63,781 nt of DNA from Oscillibacter sp. (GTDB taxonomy: Bacteria > Bacillota > Clostridia > Oscillospirales > Oscillospiraceae), in assembly GCA_022652655.1 (NCBI GenBank), contig JALCRQ010000005.1:1-63781 (forward strand). The letters are read 5' to 3'. Positions 54,731 to 63,541 of this stretch are shown in pieces. The position numbers and the translations under genes were made by a program. Numbering within the stretch: the stretch's first letter is position 1; every line of letters begins with the position of its first letter. Under the pieces are notes generated by a model. The model was not told the DNA's origin and searched no databases. It saw only the letters and a program-made list of their open reading frames with translations.

Positions 54731-54841
54731 AAGACCCCTCCTCGCCCCTGTTTTCATAGTGGGAGCATAGCATAAATCCCGCCGCCTGTGCAGAATCTGG
54801 CAAAACTGCGTCGATTTTTGGCGCGAAACGACAAAATGGGC

Positions 54842-54877
54842 AAAAAACAGCCCTCTGACCCGCGGGTCAGAGGGCTG
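54842..54877 (-). terminator. Terminator of the GHKL kinase / LytTR operon
   Basis: A perfect 30-bp palindrome (54848-54877) followed on the minus strand by a TTTTTTG run. It lies just after the kinase stop and before the small gene at 54530, so the SLH unit is transcribed separately. Confidence 0.88.
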
Positions 54878-54892
54878 CCGTTTTGGCTGCGC

Positions 54893-56167
54893 TTACTCCA
54901 TCGGAAGGAGGACCTGCGCGGTAAACCGGTCATCGTCCTGATGAAAACGGAGCATACCGCCGTGGCGCTCCACAATGGCGGCAATGCTTTTTGTGCCGGT
55001 ACCGCCGCCGGGCTTTGTGGTCTGGGGCAGTCCGTCCAAAAGCTTTGCCTGCGCACGGATGTGATTCGTCACCTCGATCTTCAGGCTCCCGCCCTCGGCG
55101 GAGGCGCGGAGCGCAATGCTCCGCTGGCCCGCCGGCAGCATCAGTGACGCTTCCACCGCGTTTTCCAGAAGATTCGACAGCAGCGTTCCCAGCTCCGGCT
55201 CGGAAAGGGGCAGCTTTTCAGGGATCTCCGCCGCTGCGGCGTACGCGATTTCGCCGTCGTCCGCCTCCCGCTGATAGATCCGCAGCACCGCGTTGGCGGC
55301 GGTGTTCCGGCAATACTCCACCGGCGTATCGTCCGCGAGTCTGCGCTGATTGGTGTGCAGGTATTCCTTCGCGGCGGCGATGTTGCCCTCGTCCAGATAT
55401 TCCAGCAGCAGGGCATTGTGGTGCCGCGCGTCGTGGCGGGTCTGCTTTGCCGCGGCAAGGCTGTCCTGATAGCTGCGGATCTCCGCAAGCAGCAGCTCCT
55501 GCTTGCGCTCCGCCCGCATCAGGACGGTGAGCTTTTTCAGGTTGCGGTAGAAGGAATAGAGAAACAGGAAGAAGATACACTCCACCAGCAGCATCATCAC
55601 CGTGCAGAAAACCGGATGGTATTCAAAATTGCGGGCGGGGTAGACGGGAATGAGATAGATCACCACCATGATAATCAGCGGAATGACGATCAGCGTCAGC
55701 ACCTCCGCGTGGAGGTTGTCTGCCATGAACCGCAGCGGCCCCGCCATGTATTTAAGCATGAGCAGCAGCACGAGGGGGCAGACGGCGCACAGCAGCGCCA
55801 CCAGCGTGAGGTAGCTGAAGGAGAATGTGTGCATGGCCATGCTGAGGATGACGCTGACCACCGTGTTCACCTGGCTTGCGGCGAGCAAAAGGAAGATGGT
55901 CTTGCCGATGCTGTCCGTGGTGAACAGCAGAATCGGGAGGTTTGCAAGCAGCATGACAAGGCTTGAAATGTGCGTGAACCTGCCGTAGCCGATCACCGTG
56001 ATAAGCGTGCCGACAGCAATGAAGATGTACGCGATATACAGGATAAGCCCGATCAGCAGGCTCTTTTTGCTCTTATAGCCCAGGCCGAAGGCTCTGAACA
56101 AAAACCCAAAGCAAAACGACGGCATAAAATATCGGAGAATAAAGATCAGAAGGGTAAACGGCGTCAC
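54893..56167 (-). CDS. GHKL sensor histidine kinase (AgrC-like)
   Basis: A 424-residue kinase: six to seven transmembrane helices in residues 1-215, a short coiled segment, the phospho-acceptor motif TRHDARHHNALL near 243, N box LLSNLLENAVEAS near 325 and G box GGGTGTKSIAAIV near 390. This is the AgrC/VirS-type layout used with LytTR regulators. Its start overlaps the regulator stop by four bases. No AgrB/AgrD peptide genes are visible, so the signal is unknown. Confidence 0.9.
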   Translation of the reverse strand: MTPFTLLIFILRYFMPSFCFGFLFRAFGLGYKSKKSLLIGLILYIAYIFIAVGTLITVIGYGRFTHISSLVMLLANLPILLFTTDSIGKTIFLLLAASQVNTVVSVILSMAMHTFSFSYLTLVALLCAVCPLVLLLMLKYMAGPLRFMADNLHAEVLTLIVIPLIIMVVIYLIPVYPARNFEYHPVFCTVMMLLVECIFFLFLYSFYRNLKKLTVLMRAERKQELLLAEIRSYQDSLAAAKQTRHDARHHNALLLEYLDEGNIAAAKEYLHTNQRRLADDTPVEYCRNTAANAVLRIYQREADDGEIAYAAAAEIPEKLPLSEPELGTLLSNLLENAVEASLMLPAGQRSIALRASAEGGSLKIEVTNHIRAQAKLLDGLPQTTKPGGGTGTKSIAAIVERHGGMLRFHQDDDRFTAQVLLPME

Positions 56168-56910
56168 AGCTTTGTCCCTCCTTCTGTGAACATGTAGTTG
56201 AAATAGGTGTCCTGAAGCTCCCGGTAGCCGCGTCTGGGTATGGGCAGCTCCTGCTTGGTTTTCAATACGATTTTATCCTTCTCAATGGCTCTGATGGCTT
56301 TTTGATTGACGATGTAGCCCTTGTATGGGCTGATAAACTGTCCCGGGGACAGCGCGTCCAGGCTCTCCAGCAGCCTTGCAATGGAACGGCGGCTCTCGCA
56401 GATCGTCTGCTGCCTTGTGTACACGGTAAGGCTGCGGTCCGCGCTTTCAATATAGAAAATATCGTCGATGTCCACATTGTACAGCTCGCCGCTTTCGGCG
56501 CGCACCGCGATGCTCACCGGCGCGCCGTCCAGAAAAAGGCTCACCGCCCGGTCCATCGCCTCGTCGAACTGCGCCTGCGTGAAGGGCTTGAGAAGGTAGT
56601 GCGCGGCTTTGAGGGCAAAGGCGTCCACGGCGTATTCGTTGCTGGTGGTGAGAAAGATGATCTCCGTCCTGTCCCGGCGTTTGCGGATTTCCCTGGCCAC
56701 ATCCGTCCCCAGAAGGCCCGGCATACAGACGTCCAGCAGGGCAATGTCACAGCCGCCGGTCTTGTCCAGACGCTCCAAAAAAGCGAGCGCGGCGGAAAAG
56801 CACTCGATTTGGGCCTCCTGCTCCCCGCGGGCAGAGAAGTACCGCTCCGCGGAGGCGTGTATGATTTTGAGCTGCGCCGCGTCATTGTCACAGATCGCGA
56901 TTTTCAGCAT
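56164..56910 (-). CDS. LytTR family response regulator (AgrA-like)
   Basis: A 248-residue regulator. The receiver domain has Asp in ALLDVCMPGLLG near residue 59, LTTSNEYAVDAFALKAAHYLLKPF near 90-113. A LytTR DNA-binding domain follows (about 145-245; IFYIESADRSLTVYT, FISPYKGYIVNQKAI, LPIPRRGYRELQ). It is the first gene of the pair. The closeness of an SLH surface-protein gene downstream makes that gene a candidate target, but I could not find convincing LytTR direct repeats there. Confidence 0.92.
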   Translation of the reverse strand: MLKIAICDNDAAQLKIIHASAERYFSARGEQEAQIECFSAALAFLERLDKTGGCDIALLDVCMPGLLGTDVAREIRKRRDRTEIIFLTTSNEYAVDAFALKAAHYLLKPFTQAQFDEAMDRAVSLFLDGAPVSIAVRAESGELYNVDIDDIFYIESADRSLTVYTRQQTICESRRSIARLLESLDALSPGQFISPYKGYIVNQKAIRAIEKDKIVLKTKQELPIPRRGYRELQDTYFNYMFTEGGTKL

Positions 56911-56964
56911 GGCTGTCGCCTCCGCAAATTGTTTTCAGAGGGGGTTCGTGCTTGCTGCGCGGGC

Positions 56965-56988
56965 ATGATACGGGGTACCCCGTATCAT
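56965..56988. other. Perfect 24-bp palindrome upstream of the LytTR gene
   Basis: ATGATACGGGG/CCCCGTATCAT with a TTTT run on the plus side, between the divergent LytTR and PAS-GGDEF genes. It may be an operator in the LytTR leader or a short terminator for plus-strand transcription. Confidence 0.6.
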
Positions 56989-57007
56989 TTTCCTCGCTTT
57001 TGTGCAT

Positions 57008-57036
57008 AGTTTACCATTTTTCGCGAGGGATGTCGA
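57008..57036 (-). promoter_or_regulatory. Candidate promoter of the LytTR-kinase operon
   Basis: Minus strand: TCGACA (57031-57036), 17-base spacer, TAAACT (57008-57013), about 98 bases before the ATG. The palindrome at 56965 lies in the leader. Confidence 0.5.
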
Positions 57037-57180
57037 GGGTTTCCGCGGGAATGGGGACAATTAAATCGTGCAGCGCCGCCATACACAAACTGCATGCCGG
57101 CACTTTTTAAATTTAAAAAGGATGCGGAGACTTTCCGGCAGGTGTCCCGGCGCATCTCCGGGGAGCGAGCAGCTGCAGGC

Positions 57181-57210
57181 ATTACATTTATGTGAAAAGA
57201 GTTGTATAAT
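57181..57210 (+). promoter_or_regulatory. Candidate promoter of the membrane GGDEF gene
   Basis: A consensus TATAAT (57205-57210) with ATTACA (57181-57186) at an 18-base spacing. The leader of about 170 bases is A/T-rich. I looked for GEMM-I or c-di-GMP-II signatures and did not see them. Confidence 0.55.
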
Positions 57211-57384
57211 GCAAAAATTTATCGTAAACTGAAGGCAAATATATCCCCCACACCAAAACGAGAATTATTTTGCGATGGGCCGGTTGAAACAACGAATATC
57301 GAAAAAAGCGGCAGGATCTGCGGTTCATACTATTACACCGGGCTATCATTTTTACATGTTCGGATGCGATAAAAGGAGAGTTTC

Positions 57385-60186
57385 ATGAAACGTTGGTTTA
57401 CCACCGCATTTGTGGCGGCTGTTGCTCTGATGATTGGTATTTGCCTTTTTGCCGGGACACTTCCGTATAGGACTCAATCGGATGAGTCAAACGCGCTTTC
57501 GGATTTTTCCCGGGACTGGGCCGGGACGAGCGCGGGAACAGTACTGGCCATTGATGGCGCCAAATATGCCGCCGGTGAAGACAGCGTAACCGTGAGCAAG
57601 GCGCTGCCCGACACCCTTCCCGCCGATGCGGTGTTGTATATGCGCTCCAACCACAACGAGGTGTCCTGCTTCGTGAACGGCCGGGAGCTGCTGTGCGAGG
57701 GGGTGTGCCGGGAGCGCACCTTCGGCATCACCTACACCGGCATCTGGATCATCATCCCGCTGGGGACGTCCGACGCGGGGCAGACGGTGACGCTGGAGAT
57801 AGAAAAAACCGACGGGAACATGGGGCAGCTCCCGGAGGAGCTGCTGCTGGCCAATCGGAACGCCCTGACCAATGCGCTGGTTCATCAGTCGGCGCTGCCC
57901 ATCGCCATCGCTTCCTTTATGCTGACGCTCTCGGTATTCATGCTCATCGCGGGCTTCCTGCTGCGCAGGCGGAATACCGGCAGCGACAACAGCATTGCCG
58001 TGTGGCTGGCCGTCTTTATCTTCATGTCCGCCGTCTGGATGCTGACGGACGACAACGTCCCCCGCCTGTTTCAGCCCTATAACGACGCCTACTATTTTCT
58101 GTCTTTTTACTGCTTCATGCTGCTGCCGGTACCGTTTACGCGTTTTATCGGCGAGTGCATTCCCAAAAGCAGGCGGGTCATGCTGTGGTTTTCCGGCGGA
58201 TTTCTATTGTCCTTCGCCCTCTCTGTCGTCGCGGCGGTGTTTTTTGCCCAGCCGTTGTCTCTCATGCTGCCCATGACCCACATCCTCATTCTGGCGGGCT
58301 TTTCCACGGTGCTGGTCTATGCATGGCGGGACAAAACCGAGGAGGGAAAGCTCCGATTGCCGGAGGTGTTCTGGGGGCTGTGCCTGTTTGTGGCGGCTGC
58401 CGTGGGGGCACTGGTGTCCTTTTACTTCGGGGCGATCCGCGTCTACGCGCTGCTGTTCCGAATCGCGGCCCTGCTGTTCGTGTCGGCGCTGAGCATGGGC
58501 ACCATGCGCCGGGCGCTGCGGGAGGGCACCCGGGTGCGGCAGTTTGAGAAGCTGACCCAGATCATCCCCGGCGGCATCTGCCGGCTCAACTGCCGGGACG
58601 GCCTGTCCATCCTCTACGGGAACGACACCTATTACCGCATGTTCGGCTATGAGCCGGAGGAGGCGAAAGCCGACGGCTTTGCCAGCTTCGATCATATCCT
58701 GCTGCCCGAGGATCGGGAACCGATCCGCCGGGCGCTGATGGACAGGGCCCGGAATAACGAGCTGTATTTTGAGATTGAGACCCGCGCCCTGCATAAGTCC
58801 GGGAAGCTGATCTATATGACGACCGCCAACCGGTATCTGCCGGAAAAGGGAGAGATCGTCTCCGTCCTGACGGACATCACCCTGCGCAAGCACATGGAGG
58901 AGCAGCTTCGGATTCAGGAGCTGGAATTCCGCGTCGCCGCGGAGCAGAGTGACAAATACATCATGCGCTACGAGATCAAAAGCGGGCGGCTCCACGCCCA
59001 CCGCAAGGCCGTACAGCGCTTCGGCGTGCCGGAGGTATGCGAAAATGCCGGGCAGGCGCTGGTCGATCTGGATTTCATCGGAAAGGGCAGTCTGGAGAAG
59101 TATTGGATGCTGTTTGAACAGATCAGCCGCGGTGATGTAAAGGGCAGCGCCGTTTTGCAGCTCTACGCCCGGGATTTGTCCGCCTTCCGCTGGTATCATG
59201 TGGATTTCACCACCGTCTATGACCACGACCAACAGCCGGATCAGGCCGTCATCTCCTTCTACGATGTGACACAGCAGCGGGAGCGGGAGCTTGCCTACGA
59301 GCGGATGCGGCAGGAGGCTGCGGCGGTGCCGCAGGAGCAGATCACCACCTTTTCCTGCAATCTCACTCAGAACGAGGTGGACGAGAGCAGCGGCAGCCTC
59401 ATCAACGATCTCGCAGGCGGCCAGGACTTCGACGCCTATACAAAGGCCTACAGCGCGCTGACCCATCCCGATGACCAATCGGCGCTGCGGCGGCTTATGA
59501 ACCGCGACAGCCTGACGGCGCGCTTCAAAAACGGCGTAGCCTCCCACACGCTGGAATTTCGCCTGCGGCTGGGCGGCGTGTACCGCTGGCTGCGCCTGAA
59601 CGTACAGGTGGTCAAATACGCGGACAACGACGACCTGAAGGCCTTCGTGGTCATCCGGGACATCGACGCACAGAAAACCTCCGAGCTTGCGCTGATCCAG
59701 CGCTCCGAAACGGACAGCCTGACCGGAATCATGAACCGGGCCGCCTATGTGGACGCTGTAAATGCCCTCATCGCCAGTCAGGGGCGCCGCCGCCATGTGC
59801 TGGTGATGATGGATGTGGACTATTTCAAGGACGTAAACGACACTCTGGGCCACGATATGGGCGATCAAGTGCTGCGCAGCGTGGCCGCCGATCTGCGAGG
59901 AACGCTGCGTGAGGGCGACCTGCTGGGACGGATGGGCGGAGATGAGTTCTCCTTCTGCTTCGTGAACCTGTACGACGGGGAAACGCTGAAAATCCTGCTG
60001 GAGCGGGTGCGCAGCGAGCTCAATCACAACATTGGCGGAGGACTGTGCCAGTCGGTCAGCATCGGCGCGGCGGCATTTGACGGAACTGCCGGTGACTTTG
60101 CAGAGGTTTACAGGAAAGCAGATCTCGCCCTTTACCAGGCAAAGGAAAATGGACGAAATCAATTTGCAATCTACGCGGATCCCTGA
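57385..60186 (+). CDS. Membrane sensor diguanylate cyclase (7TM-PAS-GGDEF)
   Basis: A 933-residue protein: N-terminal helix (4-26), an extracytoplasmic beta-rich domain (about 30-165, resembling the ligand module of 7TMR-DISM receptors), seven or so transmembrane helices (170-385), two to three PAS-like domains (390-770), and a canonical GGDEF domain (about 775-932) with MDVDYFKDVNDTLGHDMGD and GRMGGDEF. It should make c-di-GMP from two GTP in response to an external ligand. GGAGAG precedes the ATG. An RxxD inhibitory site (residues before GGDEF read RGTLREGD) appears to be RxxD-like. It is monocistronic and the last host gene before the inserted element. Confidence 0.9.
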   Translation: MKRWFTTAFVAAVALMIGICLFAGTLPYRTQSDESNALSDFSRDWAGTSAGTVLAIDGAKYAAGEDSVTVSKALPDTLPADAVLYMRSNHNEVSCFVNGRELLCEGVCRERTFGITYTGIWIIIPLGTSDAGQTVTLEIEKTDGNMGQLPEELLLANRNALTNALVHQSALPIAIASFMLTLSVFMLIAGFLLRRRNTGSDNSIAVWLAVFIFMSAVWMLTDDNVPRLFQPYNDAYYFLSFYCFMLLPVPFTRFIGECIPKSRRVMLWFSGGFLLSFALSVVAAVFFAQPLSLMLPMTHILILAGFSTVLVYAWRDKTEEGKLRLPEVFWGLCLFVAAAVGALVSFYFGAIRVYALLFRIAALLFVSALSMGTMRRALREGTRVRQFEKLTQIIPGGICRLNCRDGLSILYGNDTYYRMFGYEPEEAKADGFASFDHILLPEDREPIRRALMDRARNNELYFEIETRALHKSGKLIYMTTANRYLPEKGEIVSVLTDITLRKHMEEQLRIQELEFRVAAEQSDKYIMRYEIKSGRLHAHRKAVQRFGVPEVCENAGQALVDLDFIGKGSLEKYWMLFEQISRGDVKGSAVLQLYARDLSAFRWYHVDFTTVYDHDQQPDQAVISFYDVTQQRERELAYERMRQEAAAVPQEQITTFSCNLTQNEVDESSGSLINDLAGGQDFDAYTKAYSALTHPDDQSALRRLMNRDSLTARFKNGVASHTLEFRLRLGGVYRWLRLNVQVVKYADNDDLKAFVVIRDIDAQKTSELALIQRSETDSLTGIMNRAAYVDAVNALIASQGRRRHVLVMMDVDYFKDVNDTLGHDMGDQVLRSVAADLRGTLREGDLLGRMGGDEFSFCFVNLYDGETLKILLERVRSELNHNIGGGLCQSVSIGAAAFDGTAGDFAEVYRKADLALYQAKENGRNQFAIYADP

Positions 60187-60418
60187 ACGGCCGGGCGGTG
60201 TCCACCGCGATCAGCAGCGCCCCCGGCTTCATCTGACCTTCAGTCTGGACGTGCCGATCAGCGAGGTCGGAAACGCCATACGGGGCGATCTGGTAGCCGA
60301 TCCGGACAGCACGGCAGGGCTTATGACAAAACGATACCGGAAGCAGCCCCATGAGGCCATGGAGGACGTTCTGGCCGCCATTATGAACCGGCGCCATGAC
60401 CGGGTGGCGGCGCTGTAA
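60187..60418 (+). pseudogene. Unidentified gene remnant next to the insertion site
   Basis: After the GGDEF gene an open frame with codon use like the neighbours ends in TAA at 60418. It reads LTFSLDVPISEVGNAIRG, then an AMEDVLAAIMNRRHD-type C terminus. It has no start codon with a ribosome-binding site of its own and overlaps the end of the cyclase gene in another frame, so it looks like the 3' remnant of a longer gene. I do not recognise the family. Confidence 0.4.
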
Positions 60419-60454
60419 ATCAGCCGTAAGGGAAAACACTCCCGAAAATGATGC

Positions 60455-60492
60455 AAAAAAAGCTTGTAGTCATTGAAACTACAAGCTTTTTT
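60455..60492. terminator. Terminator of the former tRNA gene
   Basis: A 15-bp stem (60456-60470 / 60478-60492) with T-runs on both strands, lying 2 bases past the CCA end of the tRNA fragment in its reading direction (minus). Confidence 0.88.
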
Positions 60493-60494
60493 CT

Positions 60495-60535
60495 TGGTGG
60501 ACGATAACGGGATCGAACCGTCGACCTTGGGATGT
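60495..60535 (-). other. tRNA 3'-end fragment, probable attachment site
   Basis: On the minus strand the sequence GACGG-TTCGATC-CCGTT forms a standard T arm, followed by ATCGTCC, discriminator A and CCA. The matching acceptor 5' strand (GGACGAT) and the D and anticodon arms are absent; 15 bases on, the recombinase gene ends. This is the pattern of an att core made from a tRNA 3' end, with the intact tRNA expected at the far end of the element. The amino acid identity cannot be told from this fragment. Confidence 0.8.
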
Positions 60536-60550
60536 TGATAAAACCACAGA

Positions 60551-62173
60551 TTATTGTTCCTTAAAATTAAGTACGGTCATTCCTACGAATTTATAATAAA
60601 TTTCCACCAGTTGGGTGATATTGCCCTCTGCGTCCTTCTCCCGCTGATGCACGACAATCTTGTCGATCAGCTTGTTGAGAATACGCGCGTCCAGAAAATC
60701 AAGATCCGTGTATTCCTGAATCAGTTCCACGAACTGCTCTGCCTGTTCCTCGCCTTCACGGGCGCTCTGTGCGGCTTTTTCATAGTTCGCGACCGTTTCC
60801 TCCAGTGCTTTGCGCTCCTGCTCGTAATCGGCTGACAGGGCGGCGAAGCGCTCGTTTGTGATGGCTCCCGCCGCGTTCTGCTCCAGCAGCTTCTTGAGGA
60901 TACCGTCCAGCGCCGTAAGGCGCTTTTCGCATTTCTCGGCCTCTTTTTTCCGGCTCTGAAGCTGCTTGACGCTCTGCTCAGTTTTGGCCTCCTTTAGCGT
61001 CTTCAGGTACTGTCCATGGTAGAGATACGCATACCGGGCCTGCCTGCGGATATCGTCCAGAACAACGGTACTGAGCTGATCCAGGGTGATGTAGTGGCTG
61101 GAACAGTATTCCTTGCCGTGGCGCATGTAATACCAGCATTTGTACTGCCCGCCGTCCGGCTTTGTCTTGCGATGAACGGCCGAGAAGGAAAGGGCACTGC
61201 CACAGTCTGAGCAGTGGAGAAGTCCTGCAAACATCTGCGGCTCTCCATCCTTTTGCGCTCTGCGTCTGGATTCCATTTGTTTATGAACGATTTCCCATTG
61301 CTCCGTGCTGACCAGCGGCTCATGCGTATGTTCCACCACAATCCAATCCTCCCTGGCTTTTTTCTCCATTTTCCCGTTCATGACCTTGCTGCCCACCCGG
61401 TTGTGGGCGACGCAGCCCAGATAGACGGGATTGTTCAGGATGGACTGGATGGACGTCACATGCCACTGCGTACCCTGTTTCCAGTAGTCGCTGTGATAAT
61501 AGTCCGGGTTTTTCTGGTTGAAGTAGGTCAGCGGATTAGGGATGCTCTCGACGTGGAGCGTTCGGGCAATCTTGTTATAGCCCGCCCCGTGGGCCGCCAT
61601 GTCAAAAATGCGCTGGACGATCGCCGCCGCATCCTCGTCTACAATCAGGTGATGCCGGTCGGCGGGATCTTTGACGTACCCGTAAGGAGCTTTGGCGGCA
61701 AGGTACATCCCCTGTTTGGCGCGGGCTTTTTTCGCGTCCCTGGTTTTGGTGGAAATATCACGGGCGTAGAAGTCGTTCATCATGTTCAAAATTGGAACGC
61801 TCAGATTGTAAGCTCCGTTGGCGCTGTCCACCGAGTTGCCAGGTGCGATGAACCGGATGTTTTTACGGATAAAGTAATTATCCAGGTACATTCCGGACTC
61901 ATAATAGTTTCGGCCGAAACGGCTCAGATCCTTGCAGATCACGGTATTGATGGTTCCGGATTCGATGGCATCCAGCATTCGCCGGAAATCCGGACGGTCG
62001 AATGAAGTTCCGCTCACTCCGTCGTCAATAAAGTAATCCACGATATGAAATCCGTGCTGATGGCAGTAGTCCGTCAGCATTGCTTTCTGGGTTTGGATGC
62101 TTTCGCTTTCGTCTGTATCGGGGTCATCTACGGAAAGCCGGCAATAAACGCCGGCGTTGACTGTTGCCTGCAT
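60551..62173 (-). CDS. Large serine recombinase
   Basis: A 540-residue site-specific recombinase. The resolvase domain has the nucleophile region GVYCRLSVDD (Ser near residue 14) and KDLSRFGRNYYESG near 80. The recombinase domain (about 170-300) includes YGYVKDP and VTSIQSILNNPVYLG. A zinc ribbon follows (LLHCSDCGSAL near 320, then a second Cys pair near 345-360), then a long Lys/Glu coiled coil (375-490) and a C-terminal segment ending NFKEQ. This is the TndX/Tn4451-type build. It is the only integrase seen, 15 bp from the tRNA fragment. Confidence 0.93.
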   Translation of the reverse strand: MQATVNAGVYCRLSVDDPDTDESESIQTQKAMLTDYCHQHGFHIVDYFIDDGVSGTSFDRPDFRRMLDAIESGTINTVICKDLSRFGRNYYESGMYLDNYFIRKNIRFIAPGNSVDSANGAYNLSVPILNMMNDFYARDISTKTRDAKKARAKQGMYLAAKAPYGYVKDPADRHHLIVDEDAAAIVQRIFDMAAHGAGYNKIARTLHVESIPNPLTYFNQKNPDYYHSDYWKQGTQWHVTSIQSILNNPVYLGCVAHNRVGSKVMNGKMEKKAREDWIVVEHTHEPLVSTEQWEIVHKQMESRRRAQKDGEPQMFAGLLHCSDCGSALSFSAVHRKTKPDGGQYKCWYYMRHGKEYCSSHYITLDQLSTVVLDDIRRQARYAYLYHGQYLKTLKEAKTEQSVKQLQSRKKEAEKCEKRLTALDGILKKLLEQNAAGAITNERFAALSADYEQERKALEETVANYEKAAQSAREGEEQAEQFVELIQEYTDLDFLDARILNKLIDKIVVHQREKDAEGNITQLVEIYYKFVGMTVLNFKEQ

Positions 62174-62212
62174 AACGCTCCTTTCCCGGACTCAATATTG
62201 CCCCATGTGTCG

Positions 62213-62271
62213 GGGCCGCCTGTTCGCAACAGCAACCTGTCTGTATGTCCAACATACCACACTCGCGGCCC
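62213..62271. other. Inverted repeat upstream of the recombinase gene
   Basis: GGGGCCGC (62213-62220) and GCGGCCCC (62264-62271) enclose 43 bases that include short CAACAG/CTGT complementarity. It may be a regulatory structure in the recombinase leader. Confidence 0.35.
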
Positions 62272-62287
62272 CAAAGCTATTGAAATA

Positions 62288-62506
62288 TCAGGTCAAATCC
62301 GTATTTTTATTCTCGGGTTCGTCCGTCTGTTCCAGATCTTCGATCATCAGCTCGCCCAGTTTCGGGACGATGGTTTCCCAGCCGCAGAAGTGGCTGATTA
62401 CGCAGAAATTCACTTTATTGATTTCTACGGTATGCGCGGTTTTTTCCACAGGTAAAATCACGCCGTCGACCCTATCCAGCGCTTCTAAAAATTGATTTTT
62501 ATCCAT
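62288..62506 (-). CDS. TnpW-like small transposon-encoded protein
   Basis: A 72-residue protein with NKVNFCVISHFCGWETIVPKLGELMIEDLE, which resembles the short beta-strand plus helix (V-x-S-HF, then K-L-x-x-L-I) of TnpW proteins encoded beside serine recombinases in clostridial elements. AAGGAGGAAGAAGCCA precedes the ATG at 62506, an excellent ribosome-binding site. It is transcribed ahead of the recombinase gene. Function unknown; the family assignment is from pattern memory, not a search. Confidence 0.65.
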   Translation of the reverse strand: MDKNQFLEALDRVDGVILPVEKTAHTVEINKVNFCVISHFCGWETIVPKLGELMIEDLEQTDEPENKNTDLT

Positions 62507-63056
62507 TGGCTTCTTCCTCCTTATCGTCTCGTCATGGCAAACTTCCAATATATGTCTCATCTGCCGTGATTTCGCCGCAAACGGGCCCTGACCCCGCTCG
62601 CAACCCCACAGGATTTTCCGAATTCATGCGGAAATTTCGGCATCCGTCGGTTCTGCAACCCCGAAGCCAACCCCAAGGGGCATTTTCCGACCCCGCTGAG
62701 AAAAGCCCTTCGACCCGCATTGCGGGGCGATGTAAGCCGGAGCGAGGGGCGCTTACGACCCCGCTCCTTTAACCAGCATCATTTTCAACCCCATGGTTCA
62801 CCTTCAGTATCATCAGAGAAAATAAAAGCGCTCGTTTTCTCGTGCAATAAAGACACCTGAGAGAATTTTGGGCTTTCATCTGCCCCAACGCGAGGCGTTT
62901 CCTCTCTCGACGAGAAGCAAATGCCGCCCTTGTATGAATAACGCAACACAGCCGCACACAGGCAGCAACAACGGAGGATTCTCTTTTTTTCTTTCTGATG
63001 TTAAAGCTTGTTATACTGGGCAGTTAGCATTCTTCTTATTGTTTCCTATCCGTCTG
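62507..63056. other. Non-coding stretch of the element with short repeats
   Basis: About 550 bases without a convincing gene. The octamer ACCCCGCT occurs three times (62591, 62690, 62758), along with several CAACCCC/CCAACCCC blocks; the minus strand has an open frame at 62532-62720 but no ribosome-binding site. It may hold control or transfer sequences of the element. Confidence 0.45.
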
Positions 63057-63380
63057 TCAGACAGGGGATGGTCCACCATGACCCGAGGGACTGTCCGCCA
63101 GGCAACTGGCTGCCTGGAACACATAAGTATTGTTGATCTGCCTGCCGCCATTAAAATTATGCTGTACTCTGATTAGTCCGCGAGCTTCGAGCAACTTCAA
63201 CGCTTTGCTCGCCGAACTGACCGCGATGCCGCAGGTTTCCGCAATGGTACGCTTGCTGGGATAGCACCCCCGTTCCCGGCTGTTACAGCGGAGCAGGTAG
63301 CAATAGACATAAAAAGCGATGGGCGGCAGCTTGTACCGGAACACATCGTTGTCCACCATAAAGAAATTTCTGCGCTTCAT
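63057..63380 (-). CDS. Helix-turn-helix protein of the mobile element
   Basis: A 107-residue protein with the N-terminal FFMVDNDVFRYKLPPIAFYVYCYLLRC and a winged helix YPSKRTIAETCGIAVSSASKALKLLEARGLI (about residues 40-72). This is the HTH_36/replication-initiator-like type common in Tn1549-class elements. AAGGATG lies ten bases before the ATG. It is probably a regulator or replication-related protein of the element. Confidence 0.75.
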   Translation of the reverse strand: MKRRNFFMVDNDVFRYKLPPIAFYVYCYLLRCNSRERGCYPSKRTIAETCGIAVSSASKALKLLEARGLIRVQHNFNGGRQINNTYVFQAASCLADSPSGHGGPSPV

Positions 63381-63541
63381 TGAAAATACACATCCTTCCT
63401 AATCTGCTTGTACGGATAGCGACAGCAAAACCGTTTTGTCAGCAGGCATGTCTTAAAGGCTCTCCACTGTGTAGGCAGCGGAACCGTACATTTTATAACC
63501 ATCTGGCTCACTGATTTTGTTTTGATTTGAACTCATCGCTC

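Noticed and set aside
57211-57384. A second c-di-GMP riboswitch in the leader of the membrane GGDEF gene
   Set aside because: No CGCAAAG or GNRA-hairpin core of GEMM-I, and no recognisable c-di-GMP-II pattern, could be found.
60056-60439. Two minus-strand open frames opposite the gene remnant
   Set aside because: No ribosome-binding site, and the plus-strand frame has the more host-like codon use. They overlap the end of the GGDEF gene as antisense.
60495-60535. A complete tRNA gene
   Set aside because: Only the T arm, acceptor 3' strand and CCA are present. D arm, anticodon arm and acceptor 5' strand are missing on the recombinase side.
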